DNA of 64,000 bases from Actinomortierella ambigua (lineage: Eukaryota > Mortierellomycota > Mortierellomycetes > Mortierellales > Mortierellaceae): NCBI GenBank assembly GCA_016098155.1, contig JAAAJB010000013.1, forward strand, positions 1-64,000. The letters run 5' to 3'. Numbering within the stretch: the stretch's first letter is position 1; every line of letters begins with the position of its first letter. The notes under the pieces were generated by a model. That model was not told the origin of the DNA, searched no databases, and was given only the letters and a program-made list of their open reading frames with translations. Shown piece by piece: positions 46,760 to 57,490 of the stretch. The translations under genes and the position numbers were made by a program.

Positions 46760-47833
46760 TACTGTACGCTCATGACCATGAGTAAATTGTGATTGGTAGA
46801 CCATACGGAAGGTACATTGGTTCTTTCTGTCCAGATTGCTTTATACAGCATCCCCTCCTGTATAGCAAATTTCGACACATGTTTGAGCTCAAATTTGGAC
46901 TTTTGCAAACCTCATATTTAGGTACAATCCTACAACTCTCTCCCCACTCCTAGCTCTAAATACCATGAATCTCCACCAAATGATAATCCTTGAAGCACCA
47001 CAATATCTTCCACTTAGAAGCACCCGTGTTAAGACGTAAAAAAAATAAGGCGTTTTGTGCAAAAGTCGAAAAAATATCGACTCAGATTTGAGTTCAAAAC
47101 AAAGTTGAAGATAAAATTTGTATGCATAGCACAGCAGACTTTGTGTTGGGTAAAAGAAGGGAAAGCTTTAGATGGGTGTCCTGACCACAAAATGCCCCTA
47201 GGAGAACTAATGTCAGAGCTGGCTTCAACACCATTTTACCAACTTCACGGGGTCTCATTAGCGAAGGGGGATAAAATTGGGGTTAACCAGCAGGAGTTCT
47301 GCTAACGCCACCACCTCAGCTGTGTCCGGAGCTTCCTTTTCTCATGACGAAAAAGATTGATGCCAGACCTGGCAGAATAATTGAAACTTGGTGCAAAAAG
47401 GCTCGAAGTAGTTCCTGGCGTAAGTGTATCTCCACAATCATTGTGTCCGTTTCGAGTTTACAAGGTTGCAGATTTGTTAGATGTACAGCATCGGAGACAC
47501 AACTTTGCACCCAAAAGTAAGGACACAAGGACGCTGAAAATACGGCAGAAAAACGACAAACAGAGTGTAGTCTGCTTGATATGTACCAGTTTCATGTGTC
47601 CAAGGTTGTACGTTTCCGAGATTTTGACTGAAAATTGTTAGTTACACAACATTGTACTTTCTATAAAGGACACAACCTTTTTCCCCGAGGGAGAGTTTCA
47701 TTCTCCGGCGCGTGCCTGTCCGTGATGTGCGAAACACAGAACATGAGGAGGAAAGAAGAAGTCCCAGAACGACCAATAGTTAATGTCAAAGGCTTGTTTC
47801 CTGGGGTGGCAATGGTGGCACTCACTATTGTTG
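46760..47833. other. No gene seen between microprotein copies
   Basis: AT-rich sequence of about 1.1 kb. Frames such as 47057-47305 and 47381-47641 show no recognisable motif and lack good context. Confidence 0.5.
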
Positions 47834-48243
47834 AAGATTGGTTTTCTTAGGCGATCAGGTTGAAGACATTGTCAGAGTGTGAATTGGGCTGGGGCGACAC
47901 GTCTGTTAAAAGTTAACATGAGTGTCATAAGCGGCGTTCATTGAGAATGACGATCTCAAGTAGAGGGAGGGGAAAAGTCCCTTGAGTTGATCCTTCTATG
48001 TCCATGCAAAAGTGAGGCGCCACCAAAGTCATTTGAATTACGGTCATACATGTCATGGGAGCCTTCCACCCCGCTCGATCTGGAACCATATGAGTTCTAT
48101 GATACAACTTTTTTTTTTTTTTTTTTTTTTTTTTACTGTTTTATCTCATCCAACAGGCATCGTCGACAGGAATCATTCGGCAGGAGTCATCGGACAGGCG
48201 TCATTCGACAGACGCCTTCCAACACAGTGTACATATGCAGTTA

Positions 48244-48510
48244 CTATTTTGCATTAACGGTGGTCATGTTCACCAAAGTCTCATACGAGTCGGCGATCTT
48301 GACGGGCCGAACTGGACCTGATGCTGCTTTAAAACCTCGGACAATCTGCGTAAAATAGAAGCATCCTTTGCCGATGGTACCTTGCACACACCTGATGTAC
48401 GCCCCCAATCCAGCCATTTGGTTGCTATACCTGAAATCTTTCAAGTCATACGCTGTGCACTGTGCACTGTTGGCCTGAAATTTTACCTTAAATGAAAATG
48501 GGAAAGACAA
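48244..48510 (-). pseudogene. Truncated copy of the 259-aa orphan gene
   Basis: The C-terminal 70 or so codons match the gene at 54787-55566 (YDLKDFRYSNQMAGLGAYI, PVRPVKIADSYETLVNMTTV). Upstream, the sequence jumps directly into what corresponds to the promoter-proximal region of the intact gene (around 55740), so roughly 700 bases containing the start and most of the coding region are missing. The IHSC segment is also deleted. The promoter TATA (minus strand GTATAAAAAG at about 48538-48548) is still present. Confidence 0.8.
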
Positions 48511-49437
48511 CGATGATCCGCCCCATATTTCAAGTGATCTTTTTATACTGCTGTGGCAGGGTAGTGATGAACATGTTGGTTCATTCTCCAGACATTGCTC
48601 TTATAACCACCAATAGTATTTGGGTCCTCTACGACCGCGCTCGACAAGGTCGATGGTGTGCTTCAAAGTCGACGGTGTGCTGCAAGCATAACATCGTTGA
48701 TCCTTGCTCTTCGTAACTACCATAGGCATTTGACTCCATTACACCCATGCTCATCAACACAAGGTGGGTGTGCCCTACAGGCATGACTCTATGTTTTAGT
48801 AGACTAACTACATGTAGAGCCAATATTTTTCCCAACTATCAGAAGCATCAGCTCCTTGACACTCATTCTCACCTTGTAAGAGAATAGGCTCCTATTAGAT
48901 GTTCTGATGTTGGCACCGAAATCGTCGACCCCTGGTTCTGGCTCCGATGCACCACCGTTTGGTTGCGTTTTCCTCGAACTTTTATGTAGACACTACTGTA
49001 CGTAGTAGGTACCATAGCTTTGTTATAGAAGCTTTCTAAACCCCTGACTTGCCTTAGATCGTCTCCCATGGGCTTTTTGTTCAAAACATCCGTCTAAAGA
49101 CCTCTCTCCTCTCATGCCAACACAAAGTCTGACTTGCTCTGCACCAAAGCAACTCAAGCGTACCAGTTTCAAAACTCACTCATGCTTGTGAACGCACTAC
49201 AAAAGCATAACTTTATATTGAAAAGAAACTATCTAGACACTTAGAGCCAATGTTCCTCCTGTACCAATAGTATTGGCTCGTTACACTAAAGCATAGACTG
49301 GGCTGAGATTAACTTTTTCCAACTTTAACAAGCGAACACTATATAATCTTGTTTCCTTCCCTCTTTCGTTCATTCTTTCACACTCTCTATCCCCACTTTT
49401 TCCTTTCGCTCTTTTCCCCAGCATATTCCTTTCAAAA

Positions 49438-49569
49438 ATGGATGCCAGCCATATCGGTATCCTAGTTACCAACATTGGCATGCTTTTGGCCATCTTTGGT
49501 ATTATCGTAAGATTAAGAAGAGTGGAGAAGATGCTCGAAGAGCGCGATCAAGCCAAGAGTGTCGCATGA
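49438..49569 (+). CDS. Single-pass membrane microprotein, 43 aa (copy A)
   Basis: MDASHIGILVTNIGMLLAIF begins the protein; the hydrophobic helix runs to about residue 24, followed by the charged helix RLRRVEKMLEERDQ and a short end (AKSVA). Paralogous to 46219-46371 (-) and 57371-57490. The position of Val-Glu-Lys/Asn-Met-Leu and the basic patch after the helix (positive-inside) are invariant, suggesting an N-out, C-in single-pass protein with a cytosolic coiled-coil helix. The TATA box, a CT-rich leader and an ATG preceded by TTCAAAA are kept. No known family comes to mind. Confidence 0.65.
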   Translation: MDASHIGILVTNIGMLLAIFGIIVRLRRVEKMLEERDQAKSVA

Positions 49570-49818
49570 GCCATCTGCCAAGAGGATTCAGACTGTCGTG
49601 TAAACCTGTCCAGCCAAGATTTTATACGTTTCAGATATCTCTGTTTTTTTTTCGCAGCTAAAAGCAATAATAATACTGTCCATTGCAAGGACTTTGGTGC
49701 AAATTTGTAGTGGATAGTCTGGTAGTGCGCCGAAACCCCCAGAGAATACTGTGTTGTTTAATTGCCAGGCAAACTGGTGAATGACAAACATTGCCTTGTT
49801 TCTATGAGGCTCCACATT

Positions 49819-49913
49819 TCAAAAAAAAAAAAAAAAAAAATAAAAAAATAAAATAAAAAAAAAAGAAATAGAACGAAGGGGAAANNNNNNNNNNAAAAAA
49901 AAAAAAAAAAAAA
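49819..49913. repeat. A-rich tract with assembly gap
   Basis: A-rich sequence of about 95 bases interrupted by ten N at 49885-49894. The gap size is a placeholder, so repeat length and any missing sequence are unknown. Confidence 0.95.
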
Positions 49914-50264
49914 CACACACACAGGGTGTTTTGACTTTATCCCCAGAACATATTGCCTTGGCTATTGTCCATTTCACTTTTTTTGTTGTTCGCAATCGTT
50001 GTACATCAAATAAGTTGGGGCTTCCTCGGGGGGACTCCTACGAGGCACAAGATTATTTTCCAAACAAGCAATGCAAATTCACATCAAAAAAATCTGAAAG
50101 GCACACTAATCCTTGCTCCTCCCTTACCCTACATACTTGCACCGTGGCCATGACCTACTCGGAGGATCAACTCTAGCGCTCTTGATTGTTCTGCGTCCAT
50201 GGAATGGTAGCCAGCGAGGTTGTCAAGCTATTGTTCCTCCCTGAGCAAAATATGGGTCGTTTGG

Positions 50265-50570
50265 GGAAGTGAGAGCGCCTAGAATATCTGAAGCCTTATG
50301 ACGACGATGGCAACTTTACATGGAGGCAAGGCCACAAGAGGGATCGCAGTGAGGATGGCGCAGAGGAAAACGGATGAGGCACGAGGCAAGAGCTGATGGA
50401 TGCTCTAGGGGCCAGCTGTCAGTCGTAAAAGACAAGCAAAAACCACGGCAGCAGCAGCAGAGGAGGAGCGCGGCGAGTAGGCACATAATTTGTGTGCACG
50501 CCACATTTTGGTGCCTGGTCATTTTCGGTCACGAGACTGAATATGGCCTCAGATGCACCTCCTCGTACAA
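50265..50570. repeat. Dispersed repeat block shared with 59800-60100
   Basis: About 300 bases match 59810-60100 at high identity (both contain gagagcgcctagaatatct, ggatcgcagtgaggatggcg and caagagctgatggatgct). In the right-hand copy one plus-strand frame is open through the block (ends 60035; EYLQPVDDDGSFPWRQGRK). In this copy that frame is broken by stops, so it is the more decayed one. Confidence 0.75.
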
Positions 50571-50999
50571 CCCCATCTCAGTTTGCTCCCAATTCGAGCG
50601 ACATCCATCACCTCGTATTTGTCGACAAAGTAAGATGATAATAATCTGACATCGGGATTCGATTAGCTCCTCCACATTGGTGCCACTGCACAGGTGCAGC
50701 ACTCCGTGCCACCATGATGTTTTGTCATGGAGGCATCTTGTATAAACCACTCCGGCCTTTTGACGCGTTTCATCCTTGGCCTACTCATAAGGTTTAAATT
50801 TAGTAGTTGCCAAAGTTCAAATCACTCTTTTGGCTCTTGTATGCTACCTGGAATATCGTTTGGTTGTTAGTCTCTGAAATTGTTGATTGTTTAACTGCTC
50901 AAAATACAATGTCCACTCACATGCATGTATCCTATGTATCGTGTGCACTAGATATTCTGTCACCGAAGAAAAGCCTTCGTACTATATTTTCGTGACGAA

Positions 51000-52720
51000 G
51001 AACTGAGACGGATCCGTAGTGGCAACGATTTCTCCAGAGCTCATTTTCTAGAGGTCCAGTCGTTGAAGCGCCAGGCCCAAGAGGATGCAGGAAAGAGCAA
51101 AGCAAGAAAGTCTAGAAAGATGGACAGGATTGCTCAGAGGAAGGAAGAGAAATGTGTCGAGTCTGTCCAGCAACGGCGCACAAAACGATTCAAACGCCTT
51201 GTCACTTTTGGGTCTTACGGTCATCGGGCCGGGCTGTTGAACGGGTCTTGTTCGAAGCAAGTATCAAGGACGGGGCCACCACCAGGTATGAGACTGACAT
51301 TGTCAGTACTGTACTGCTGTTTTCCCTCGCTTGTTCATAAAGAAGTCCAAACTGAGCTTCAATTTCCAATTTGTATTTACATTATTAGGTCATACACGAT
51401 CGACCTTGTTTGCAGCACGACAAAGAAACTCTTTACGCAAGGGGAATGGAACGAGATCTTGGAACAGACAACATTCGATCTCCCACCGCTTGCGAATTCA
51501 ACTACTGAGTATCTTAGTAGGTTACAGGAGTCTATGTTGCGTGGTCAGCACCCTTACAGAGTCTCGCTACCCCGGGGATCCGTGGCCAATGATGCAGACC
51601 TGTATGACTGTGATCTCGCGCTCAGGACGGCATATGAATGGTAAGCACCTTTTTGTCCTTGATGCTATGGATTGCTCAAGAGTTTTTGCGAAGTGAATGT
51701 GTATCTAAATGACCACTCTCTCGCTAGGCATTTTTTGTACAACAAGAATCCGTCGCCGTTCATTATAGATGACCTCTCATAGGTCTGGTAGGCAAGAAGA
51801 GCGTGGCCAGTGTGGCTCGATCTGCTGAATGATGTCGATGGCATCTATATGGTGGACGGTGAGAAAATGGGCATTGATTCGTCACAGAGAAGAAATAGGC
51901 ACCGCCAATACAGTGCGGAAGAGCCTTCGAGGAAGAAGACAGGCAGAAAACTGGGCCTTGTTTGCCGTGACGAAATTCAGAGGCATGATTGGATGTTAGT
52001 GGAACGAATGCGCGCATGGGACACAAAGTCAACCAAGTTCCTCAAGGAAGTGGAGCATGTTGTCGTTCGAGAAAACGTCACTATTTCTCAAAACATATTG
52101 AATGAGGTGCCGTCTTCTTTCAGGAACACCTGCCATTTTTTCGGTGGTTATGCTGGCGGTGAGTGAAAGTTATTTTGATCTTTTTCGTCTGTAATGAAAT
52201 GTATTTGCCCACAGATGAATTAACTGTTCTCGAGCTTCTACCGTATTTAGGCCGCGGGTTCATCACCATTCAGCTTCGACCAGCAAACAGTACATCTTAT
52301 GCACTCCTGATGCAGCGCTTACCTCAGTAGGCTCTTCCAACAGAGATGGGCGACCTTCAATGCCAGTTCCAAGGCTTGGCCAAGATCTTGCAAATAAGAG
52401 TATGTATGCTACACATTGATAGACTTAAATGAGAACTACCCTCTGATTTTGAGTGTCGTACATGAATTCATGTATTCATTTTTCATTTATGTTAGGCTGC
52501 ATTACGCACAACCATCAGATAGTACAGGGAGCTGCAGATAGCAAAAGTCGACGATGAGGACGAAGTGGATGATTTGCACCGCGAGACAGATGTGTCTTGA
52601 ATGTATGAGGAACCTCCCGTAGACTTCGACTGTAGCGAGATTGTTGCATCCTCACCTATCGAACCCGTCATTTCCCCTTGTGGTAGCGACATGGATGATG
52701 ATCAGGAGGACAACGCATAA
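51000..52720 (+). pseudogene. Decayed multi-exon island gene with several nonsense codons
   Basis: A coherent protein can be followed in pieces: RRTKRFKRLVTFGSYGHRAG; then TIDLVCSTTKKLFTQGEWNEIL, ending DCDLALRTAYEW at an apparent donor (51643); then HFLYNKNPSPFIIDDLS. Two in-frame TAG follow, then YMVDGEKMGIDSSQRRNRHR, RKKTGRKLGLVCRDEI and RAWDTKSTKFLKE, then an intron, LLPYLGRGFITIQL, further stops (TAG after LPQ, TAG before YRELQIAK, TGA) and an acidic end DMDDDQEDNA. I believe it belongs to a large family of hypothetical proteins in Mucoromycota/Mortierellomycota genomes, but cannot confirm that. At least four nonsense codons make it non-functional as read. Confidence 0.6.
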
Positions 52721-52789
52721 ATGAACAAAGGACCTCTATCAGGACTGTTCACCATTCTCACTCCTTCCCTTGCCTACAGAAATAAACCT

Positions 52790-53830
52790 CGTTTAGGAAA
52801 ATGACAATAGTAATAGGCAGGAAAGGGAACTGCTGCACTTGGTGGTGGTTCCGCTTCTCTAGGTACGAGATACATGTTCTCGACGACATCTATAGGCCAT
52901 TTGGAGGCAAAGTTGTGGTCTTCAGAGGTGATTTCAGACAAATCCCGCTTATCCTCAAACGCGCTTCGCCAGAGCAAATCGTGCACTCTCCTTACGCTTT
53001 GCCGATCTCTGGCCTTCCATGATAGTGCTCCCATGGAGCAAAAACATGAGATTCAGGATCATCCCAGGACGAGTGATCAGACTATATCATGCGTGTCGGA
53101 ATGACACTGATCCCATCGTAACCAACACCGACTTTTAATCGCATCGACAACCGCATCGTATTCACGCCCGACAAGTTGACATCCACCTCCACGAAGACAC
53201 CATAGCACAGCAGACGATGAATCAGCAGACCAGCTCATCAAAGCAATATATCCGGATATCGAGACGACTATCAGCGATACATGCCTCAACGCCTCCAACT
53301 CGACCTATACTAACGACGGTGAAGCTCCGACAATTGATTTCCCCTCTCCAGGACGATGTCTATCGCATAAACCAGCTTGCTACTGACATCTACAACGCCA
53401 GCGAAGCCGTTAAAGTCTACGAGGCGCAAAACATGCATCTGAACGACGAAACAGGCACTCTCGTTGGCAAAGGACTCCGCCCGATTCCATGGACCAAGCT
53501 CAAAGATTTTACTGAAGAGGAGACAACTGGCTATCTGCATCCGCAACATCGATCTTGCATTTGGTCTCTGCAATGAAGCAATGCTCATCAAAACCGATAC
53601 ATCACGCGTCACGCATTACGAAATCTATGCTGTCGCTGCTTGCAAGCCTTACGCGACAGTTAAAAGCATTCACGAAGCCCCGAAGGAAAGACTCCAAGGT
53701 TTGCCGGTGCCAGAGTCAAAGTCAAAGGTCTAAACCGCCAGATGCGGAAGGAGTGTCGTCTCTCCTTACAACGTACTGCCAAGATTCTTCAGCGCAGAAA
53801 CGATTAAAGCGTCATTAAAGAATGGTGCAA
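52790..53830 (+). pseudogene. PIF1/Helitron-type helicase remnant
   Basis: The stretch at 52862-53022 reads RPFGGKVVVFRGDFRQIPLI followed by LKRASPEQIVHS, the hallmark GGD-FRQ-P helicase motif of PIF1-like and Helitron-encoded helicases (normally GGDFRQ; here RGDFRQ). Further on, after frame changes, TTVKLRQLISPLQDDVYRINQL corresponds to the later N-D-x-V-x-x-IN segment. Walker A and Rep parts are not seen, and frames shift several times. It is a 5'-truncated remnant. It lies between the two copies of the dispersed duplication. Confidence 0.65.
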
Positions 53831-54516
53831 CCGGATCAGGTCGTCCCATTGAGTAGATTCAAGATCTACACCATTCGTCGCAAGGGTGGTGCTACTACTT
53901 TACTGTTGCAGAAGCTCTACGTTTGGGTTGACAGGTATTTTTGGATGAATCGAAATGCGGTGCTCCTGTGCAGGTTCATGCGCTTTGCCGCCTTTGACAT
54001 TGGCAACCCCTTCTTCATGAGTGGCTCGATCAACGACTCAAGTTGCTTCTTTGAGGCTTTACTACACGCAGATCGAGGGGGGGTGCTTGGATTTTGGGGC
54101 TGTATCAGATGCCTTCTCCTTCAGATGCCGACACCAGGTGCGGGGATGATCTTGTGTTAAGCATCTTGAAGGTTGCAAAAGGTCCACTAGTGACCACAGG
54201 CGGTTGTCGTGCTCAGAAATCACTGGTTCAGAGGTGCTGGGTTGTTCGATGATTCGTCAGTGCCTTTGGAGTGGAGGAGCGTGATACCGAGGCCGCCAGT
54301 GATGTGACGGAAGAAAGGATAGAGAGGCGTGTAAAGGGAGTACAGGTGAACAAGTGGGCTGCGTGCAGCATTGTGGCAATTCCAAGTGGCTTAAAGGCAT
54401 ATCTCAACATTGCTATATGCTGCAAGAATAGAGGAATGGCGAAAACTGTTCCAACTTCCTATGCCTAAAATTGTGGAGAACATATAAAATGCAGTAGCCA
54501 CATCCATTTCGCTTTC
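53831..54516. other. Helicase 3' flank, remnants only
   Basis: Frames at 53822-54160 and 54271-54468 are open but have no recognisable motifs. They may continue the decayed helicase or another element. Confidence 0.4.
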
Positions 54517-54786
54517 GGGTTGGTTTTCCGGGGCGATCTTGGTTGAAAGACATTGTCGAGAGGGGGAATGGGCTGAGGTGGCACATCTGTCAGAGGATAA
54601 CACAGGTGTCCTACAAGAGGTTCATTTATAACAGTAATCTCGAGTAGAACAAAAGGGTAAAATCCATACTGTATCTTCTTTATTTTTTTCACAGTTTTAT
54701 CGCGTCCGAAGGGTATCATCCGACAGGCATCATCCGACAAGCATCATCCAATAAGCGTCATCCGACACAGTGCCCTTATGCAGGTT

Positions 54787-55566
54787 CTATCTCTCACTGA
54801 CGGTGGTCACGTTCATCAAAGCCTCATACGAGTCGGCGATCTTGACGGGCTGGATTGGACCTGATGTCAGTGCACGACGACGTTGCCTGGCATGTGGGAA
54901 ATTGAAGCATCCTTTGTTGATGGTGCAAGAGTGGATGATTGCGCCCTGCACGCACTTGATGTACGTTTCCAATCCAGCCACTTGGTTGCTATGTCTGCAG
55001 TCCTTCAAGGCATACGCGTCAAAATTCAGATAGTCAGCAGCCCTGTCGGCAGTACCCCACCAGATGCAAGCAATGCCATTTTCGTCGTAGGCTTTGTGCG
55101 GATCCACAAAGATGTAGTTCATGACAGCCGCGTCGAGAACCAACGTGTTGCCACCCAAGGTGGGGACATCCTTGTTGAAGCCCATAACAATAGAGCTAAG
55201 ACAAACGTTGTTGCCTTTGCCCGGTTGTTTCAGGTTGAAGTGCACCAGATTGCTGCTGGACAGAGTCTCCCTGGTTCTGATGGCGCCTCCTTTCTTGATC
55301 CAGTCTTCCGAGTTGTGCTCCTTGTTTCCGTCGGAATCGTAGAAATCCTTCCAAGGTCCCCATCCTTCCGACTCCCACATGCCCGGAACTTCTGGCCAAG
55401 AGATGGCAATGCCGACACGGTTTCCAGACTTGCCGGCTTCAGAAACTCCCCACTGGATAGCCGTGGTCATCAGAGCAGCTCCACTCACTCCGAACGCAAG
55501 AGACGTCGAATGCTTCCTGAAGAATTCAGCGAAGATCTTGACTAGTTTTCCGAGGCCTGCCGACAT
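54787..55566 (-). CDS. Orphan 259-aa protein
   Basis: A single coding exon of 259 residues. The N-terminal LGKLVKIFAEFFRKHSTS is an amphipathic basic helix, followed by a weakly hydrophobic stretch (LAFGVSGAALMTTAIQWGVS, about 24-43) and then a globular, Trp/Gly/Asn-rich body (GWGPWKDFYDSDGNKEH, NYIFVDPHKAYDENGIACIWWG). Near the end lies GLETYIKCVQGAIIHSC. I recognise no family; a membrane-active or secreted beta-rich protein is conceivable. The start is favoured because an acceptor-like CACTAG ends two bases before the ATG and a TATA (GTATAAAAG, about 55808-55816, minus strand) lies 245 bases upstream, suggesting a leader intron from about GGTAACATTG (55757). A truncated copy lies at 48244-48510. 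Confidence 0.7.
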   Translation of the reverse strand: MSAGLGKLVKIFAEFFRKHSTSLAFGVSGAALMTTAIQWGVSEAGKSGNRVGIAISWPEVPGMWESEGWGPWKDFYDSDGNKEHNSEDWIKKGGAIRTRETLSSSNLVHFNLKQPGKGNNVCLSSIVMGFNKDVPTLGGNTLVLDAAVMNYIFVDPHKAYDENGIACIWWGTADRAADYLNFDAYALKDCRHSNQVAGLETYIKCVQGAIIHSCTINKGCFNFPHARQRRRALTSGPIQPVKIADSYEALMNVTTVSER

Positions 55567-56322
55567 GTCTAGTGTGGGAGATGGAGAAAATGTTGAGTAT
55601 TAGGATGATAATATTCACAAGGCATAGAAGGTTGAGCTGACGTGAAAAGAGTGCAGTGAAAGGGTGGAGGAGATAAAGCTGAAGGGGGGATTTTTTTGGG
55701 TGAAAGCAAACAACTTGACAGCAAACTTGACTGCGTGCTGTTGGCCTGCAATGTTACCTTGAATGAGAATGGGGAAGATGATGGTTCACCTGCTACTTCA
55801 ATTGATCCTTTTATACTGTTGTGGCAAGATAGTGGTGACTGGGTTGCTCCATTCTCCTGGCATTGCTCTTCGTAAATACCAATAGTACTTGGGCGCTCCG
55901 CGACCGCGCTCGACATAACAAAGTCGACCGTGTTCTGCATGCATAAGTTTGTTGAAGAAACAATCTAGAGACAATGAGCCATTACTCCTTACCCCCATTC
56001 TCGCTAAGTAAGAGGATTGACTCCTCTTAGATGCCTTGATGGAGGCCCTGAAAGCGCCGGCCCCTGGTTCTGACTCCGACGCGCCGCTGTTGGCTGTACC
56101 TTCTTCCAAATTTCATGTATGTAGACAGTACGTATGGGCGTAGTAGGAGCCATGGCTTGGCTCTAGAACCCTTCTAAATCCTCGATCTCGTTTCAAACTC
56201 ATCTGCCATATGCACGTCTGGCACTTTAAGCTTTTTTGTCATGAGCACCGAACCTAGCTGCGGAAGGTGAAACTTTCCGTCCAAATTCTGGGACAGAATC
56301 ACGGATAGTTCAATACCTCCCA

Positions 56323-56343
56323 AAAAAAAAAAAAAAAAAAAAA
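56323..56343. repeat. Poly-A run
   Basis: About 21 A inside copy B of the dispersed duplication, absent from the aligned place in copy A. It marks the left edge of sequence particular to B. Confidence 0.8.
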
Positions 56344-57370
56344 GGCAAGCGTGTTCAACCTAGACCCTCACTCTCCATTTTGAGTTTTTTTTTCCGCCCC
56401 CACCCTAGATGTCCGTTTTCGAGGGGTGGTTAGGCAAGCTAGGATGTGCTTATCAGTGCCTGGACGCTATAATAGAGATAAACTGAGTTGCTTGGAGAAG
56501 CTAATGAGCGCGTGTGCTGGTGAACATGAGCTTGAACGTGGTTTATGTAAGGACGAGCTTCCAAAACTTCCTGGACTCCTATTTGGATATTGGCAGGGGT
56601 CGAAAGTTTTTGGATATAGCTATCGTCGTGATTTGTTCCAGCCTAAGGACAGCACCGTCCGTGGCTGGGTTCAACCAGCCGGAGCGGTGGCGTTGGCAAA
56701 GCTTCTGATTTTATTCAGCCAAGCACACCCTTTACCAGTGAGAACCTGTGACGTTTGTAAAGTGGTGCTGAAGCCAGCTCTGACTTGCCCTAGATAGTTT
56801 TCCTATATGCTTTTTGTGTTCAAAGTATCCATCTAAAGATCTCTCTTCTTCTACGCCAAGACAAAGTCTACTCTGCTCTGCATGTAAAACTTTATATTGG
56901 AGAAACATTCAGGGCAGAAAGAACCAATGCACCTCCAGCCTACCATAAATTTATGTTGAGGAGACTATCTAGACACTTGGCGTCAATGATCCTCCTAGGT
57001 ATGTACCAATAGTATTGTCTCGTTGACAATCATGCTCGTCAAGGAAGGTCAGTTGCGAATCAGAATGTAACTTTGTGTTGAAGACACTACCTAAATAGAG
57101 TACACAGAACATTTGCAGATTGCCCGACGAAGGCCTCTAAGAGTGATGAATATTTCTTTAGCAGCCATGAGGCTCTGAACGAAAACGTTGTAGTCTAGGC
57201 TACGATATGCAGTTGAGTTTAAATTTCTCCCAACGGGAACACCACACAATTTAGCTTTAACAAGCAAACACTATTTAATCCTCATTCTTTCCCTCTTTTC
57301 ATTCTTTCTCTCACGCTTTCAATCCTCTTCGCTCTTTTCCCCAGCATACTCCTTTCAAAAACACAAAATC

Positions 57371-57490
57371 ATGGATCCTGGCTTCATTGGTCTCTTAATT
57401 GCCAACATTTTTTTTCTTGCGGGCATAATTTTTATTCACGCAAGATTAAGAAAAGTGGAGAACATGCTTAAAGAGCGCGGTCAAGTCTAA
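57371..57490 (+). CDS. Single-pass membrane microprotein, 39 aa (copy B)
   Basis: MDPGFIGLLIANIFFLAGII opens the protein; the helix is followed by HARLRKVENMLKERGQV. It is paralogous to the 43- and 50-residue proteins at 49438 and 46371(-). Despite many substitutions in the membrane segment, the hydrophobic character, the basic residues immediately after it and the VExMLxER helix are kept, while the third-base and flanking differences are plentiful. The TATA (57271-57280) and the CT-rich leader with TTTCAAAA are conserved. Confidence 0.65.
   Translation: MDPGFIGLLIANIFFLAGIIFIHARLRKVENMLKERGQV

Larger units (their letters stand above)
47834..50255. repeat. Dispersed duplication, copy A
   Basis: Direct duplicate of 54517-58030, aligned through many blocks: the start gttttcttaggcgatcaggt versus gttttccggggcgatcttgg; the truncated 259-aa gene; gaaactatctagacactt; the membrane microprotein; and the end tcaactctagcgctcttgat. 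It is interrupted by A-rich sequence and an N gap at 49885-49894. Divergence is substantial with many indels. Confidence 0.85.
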
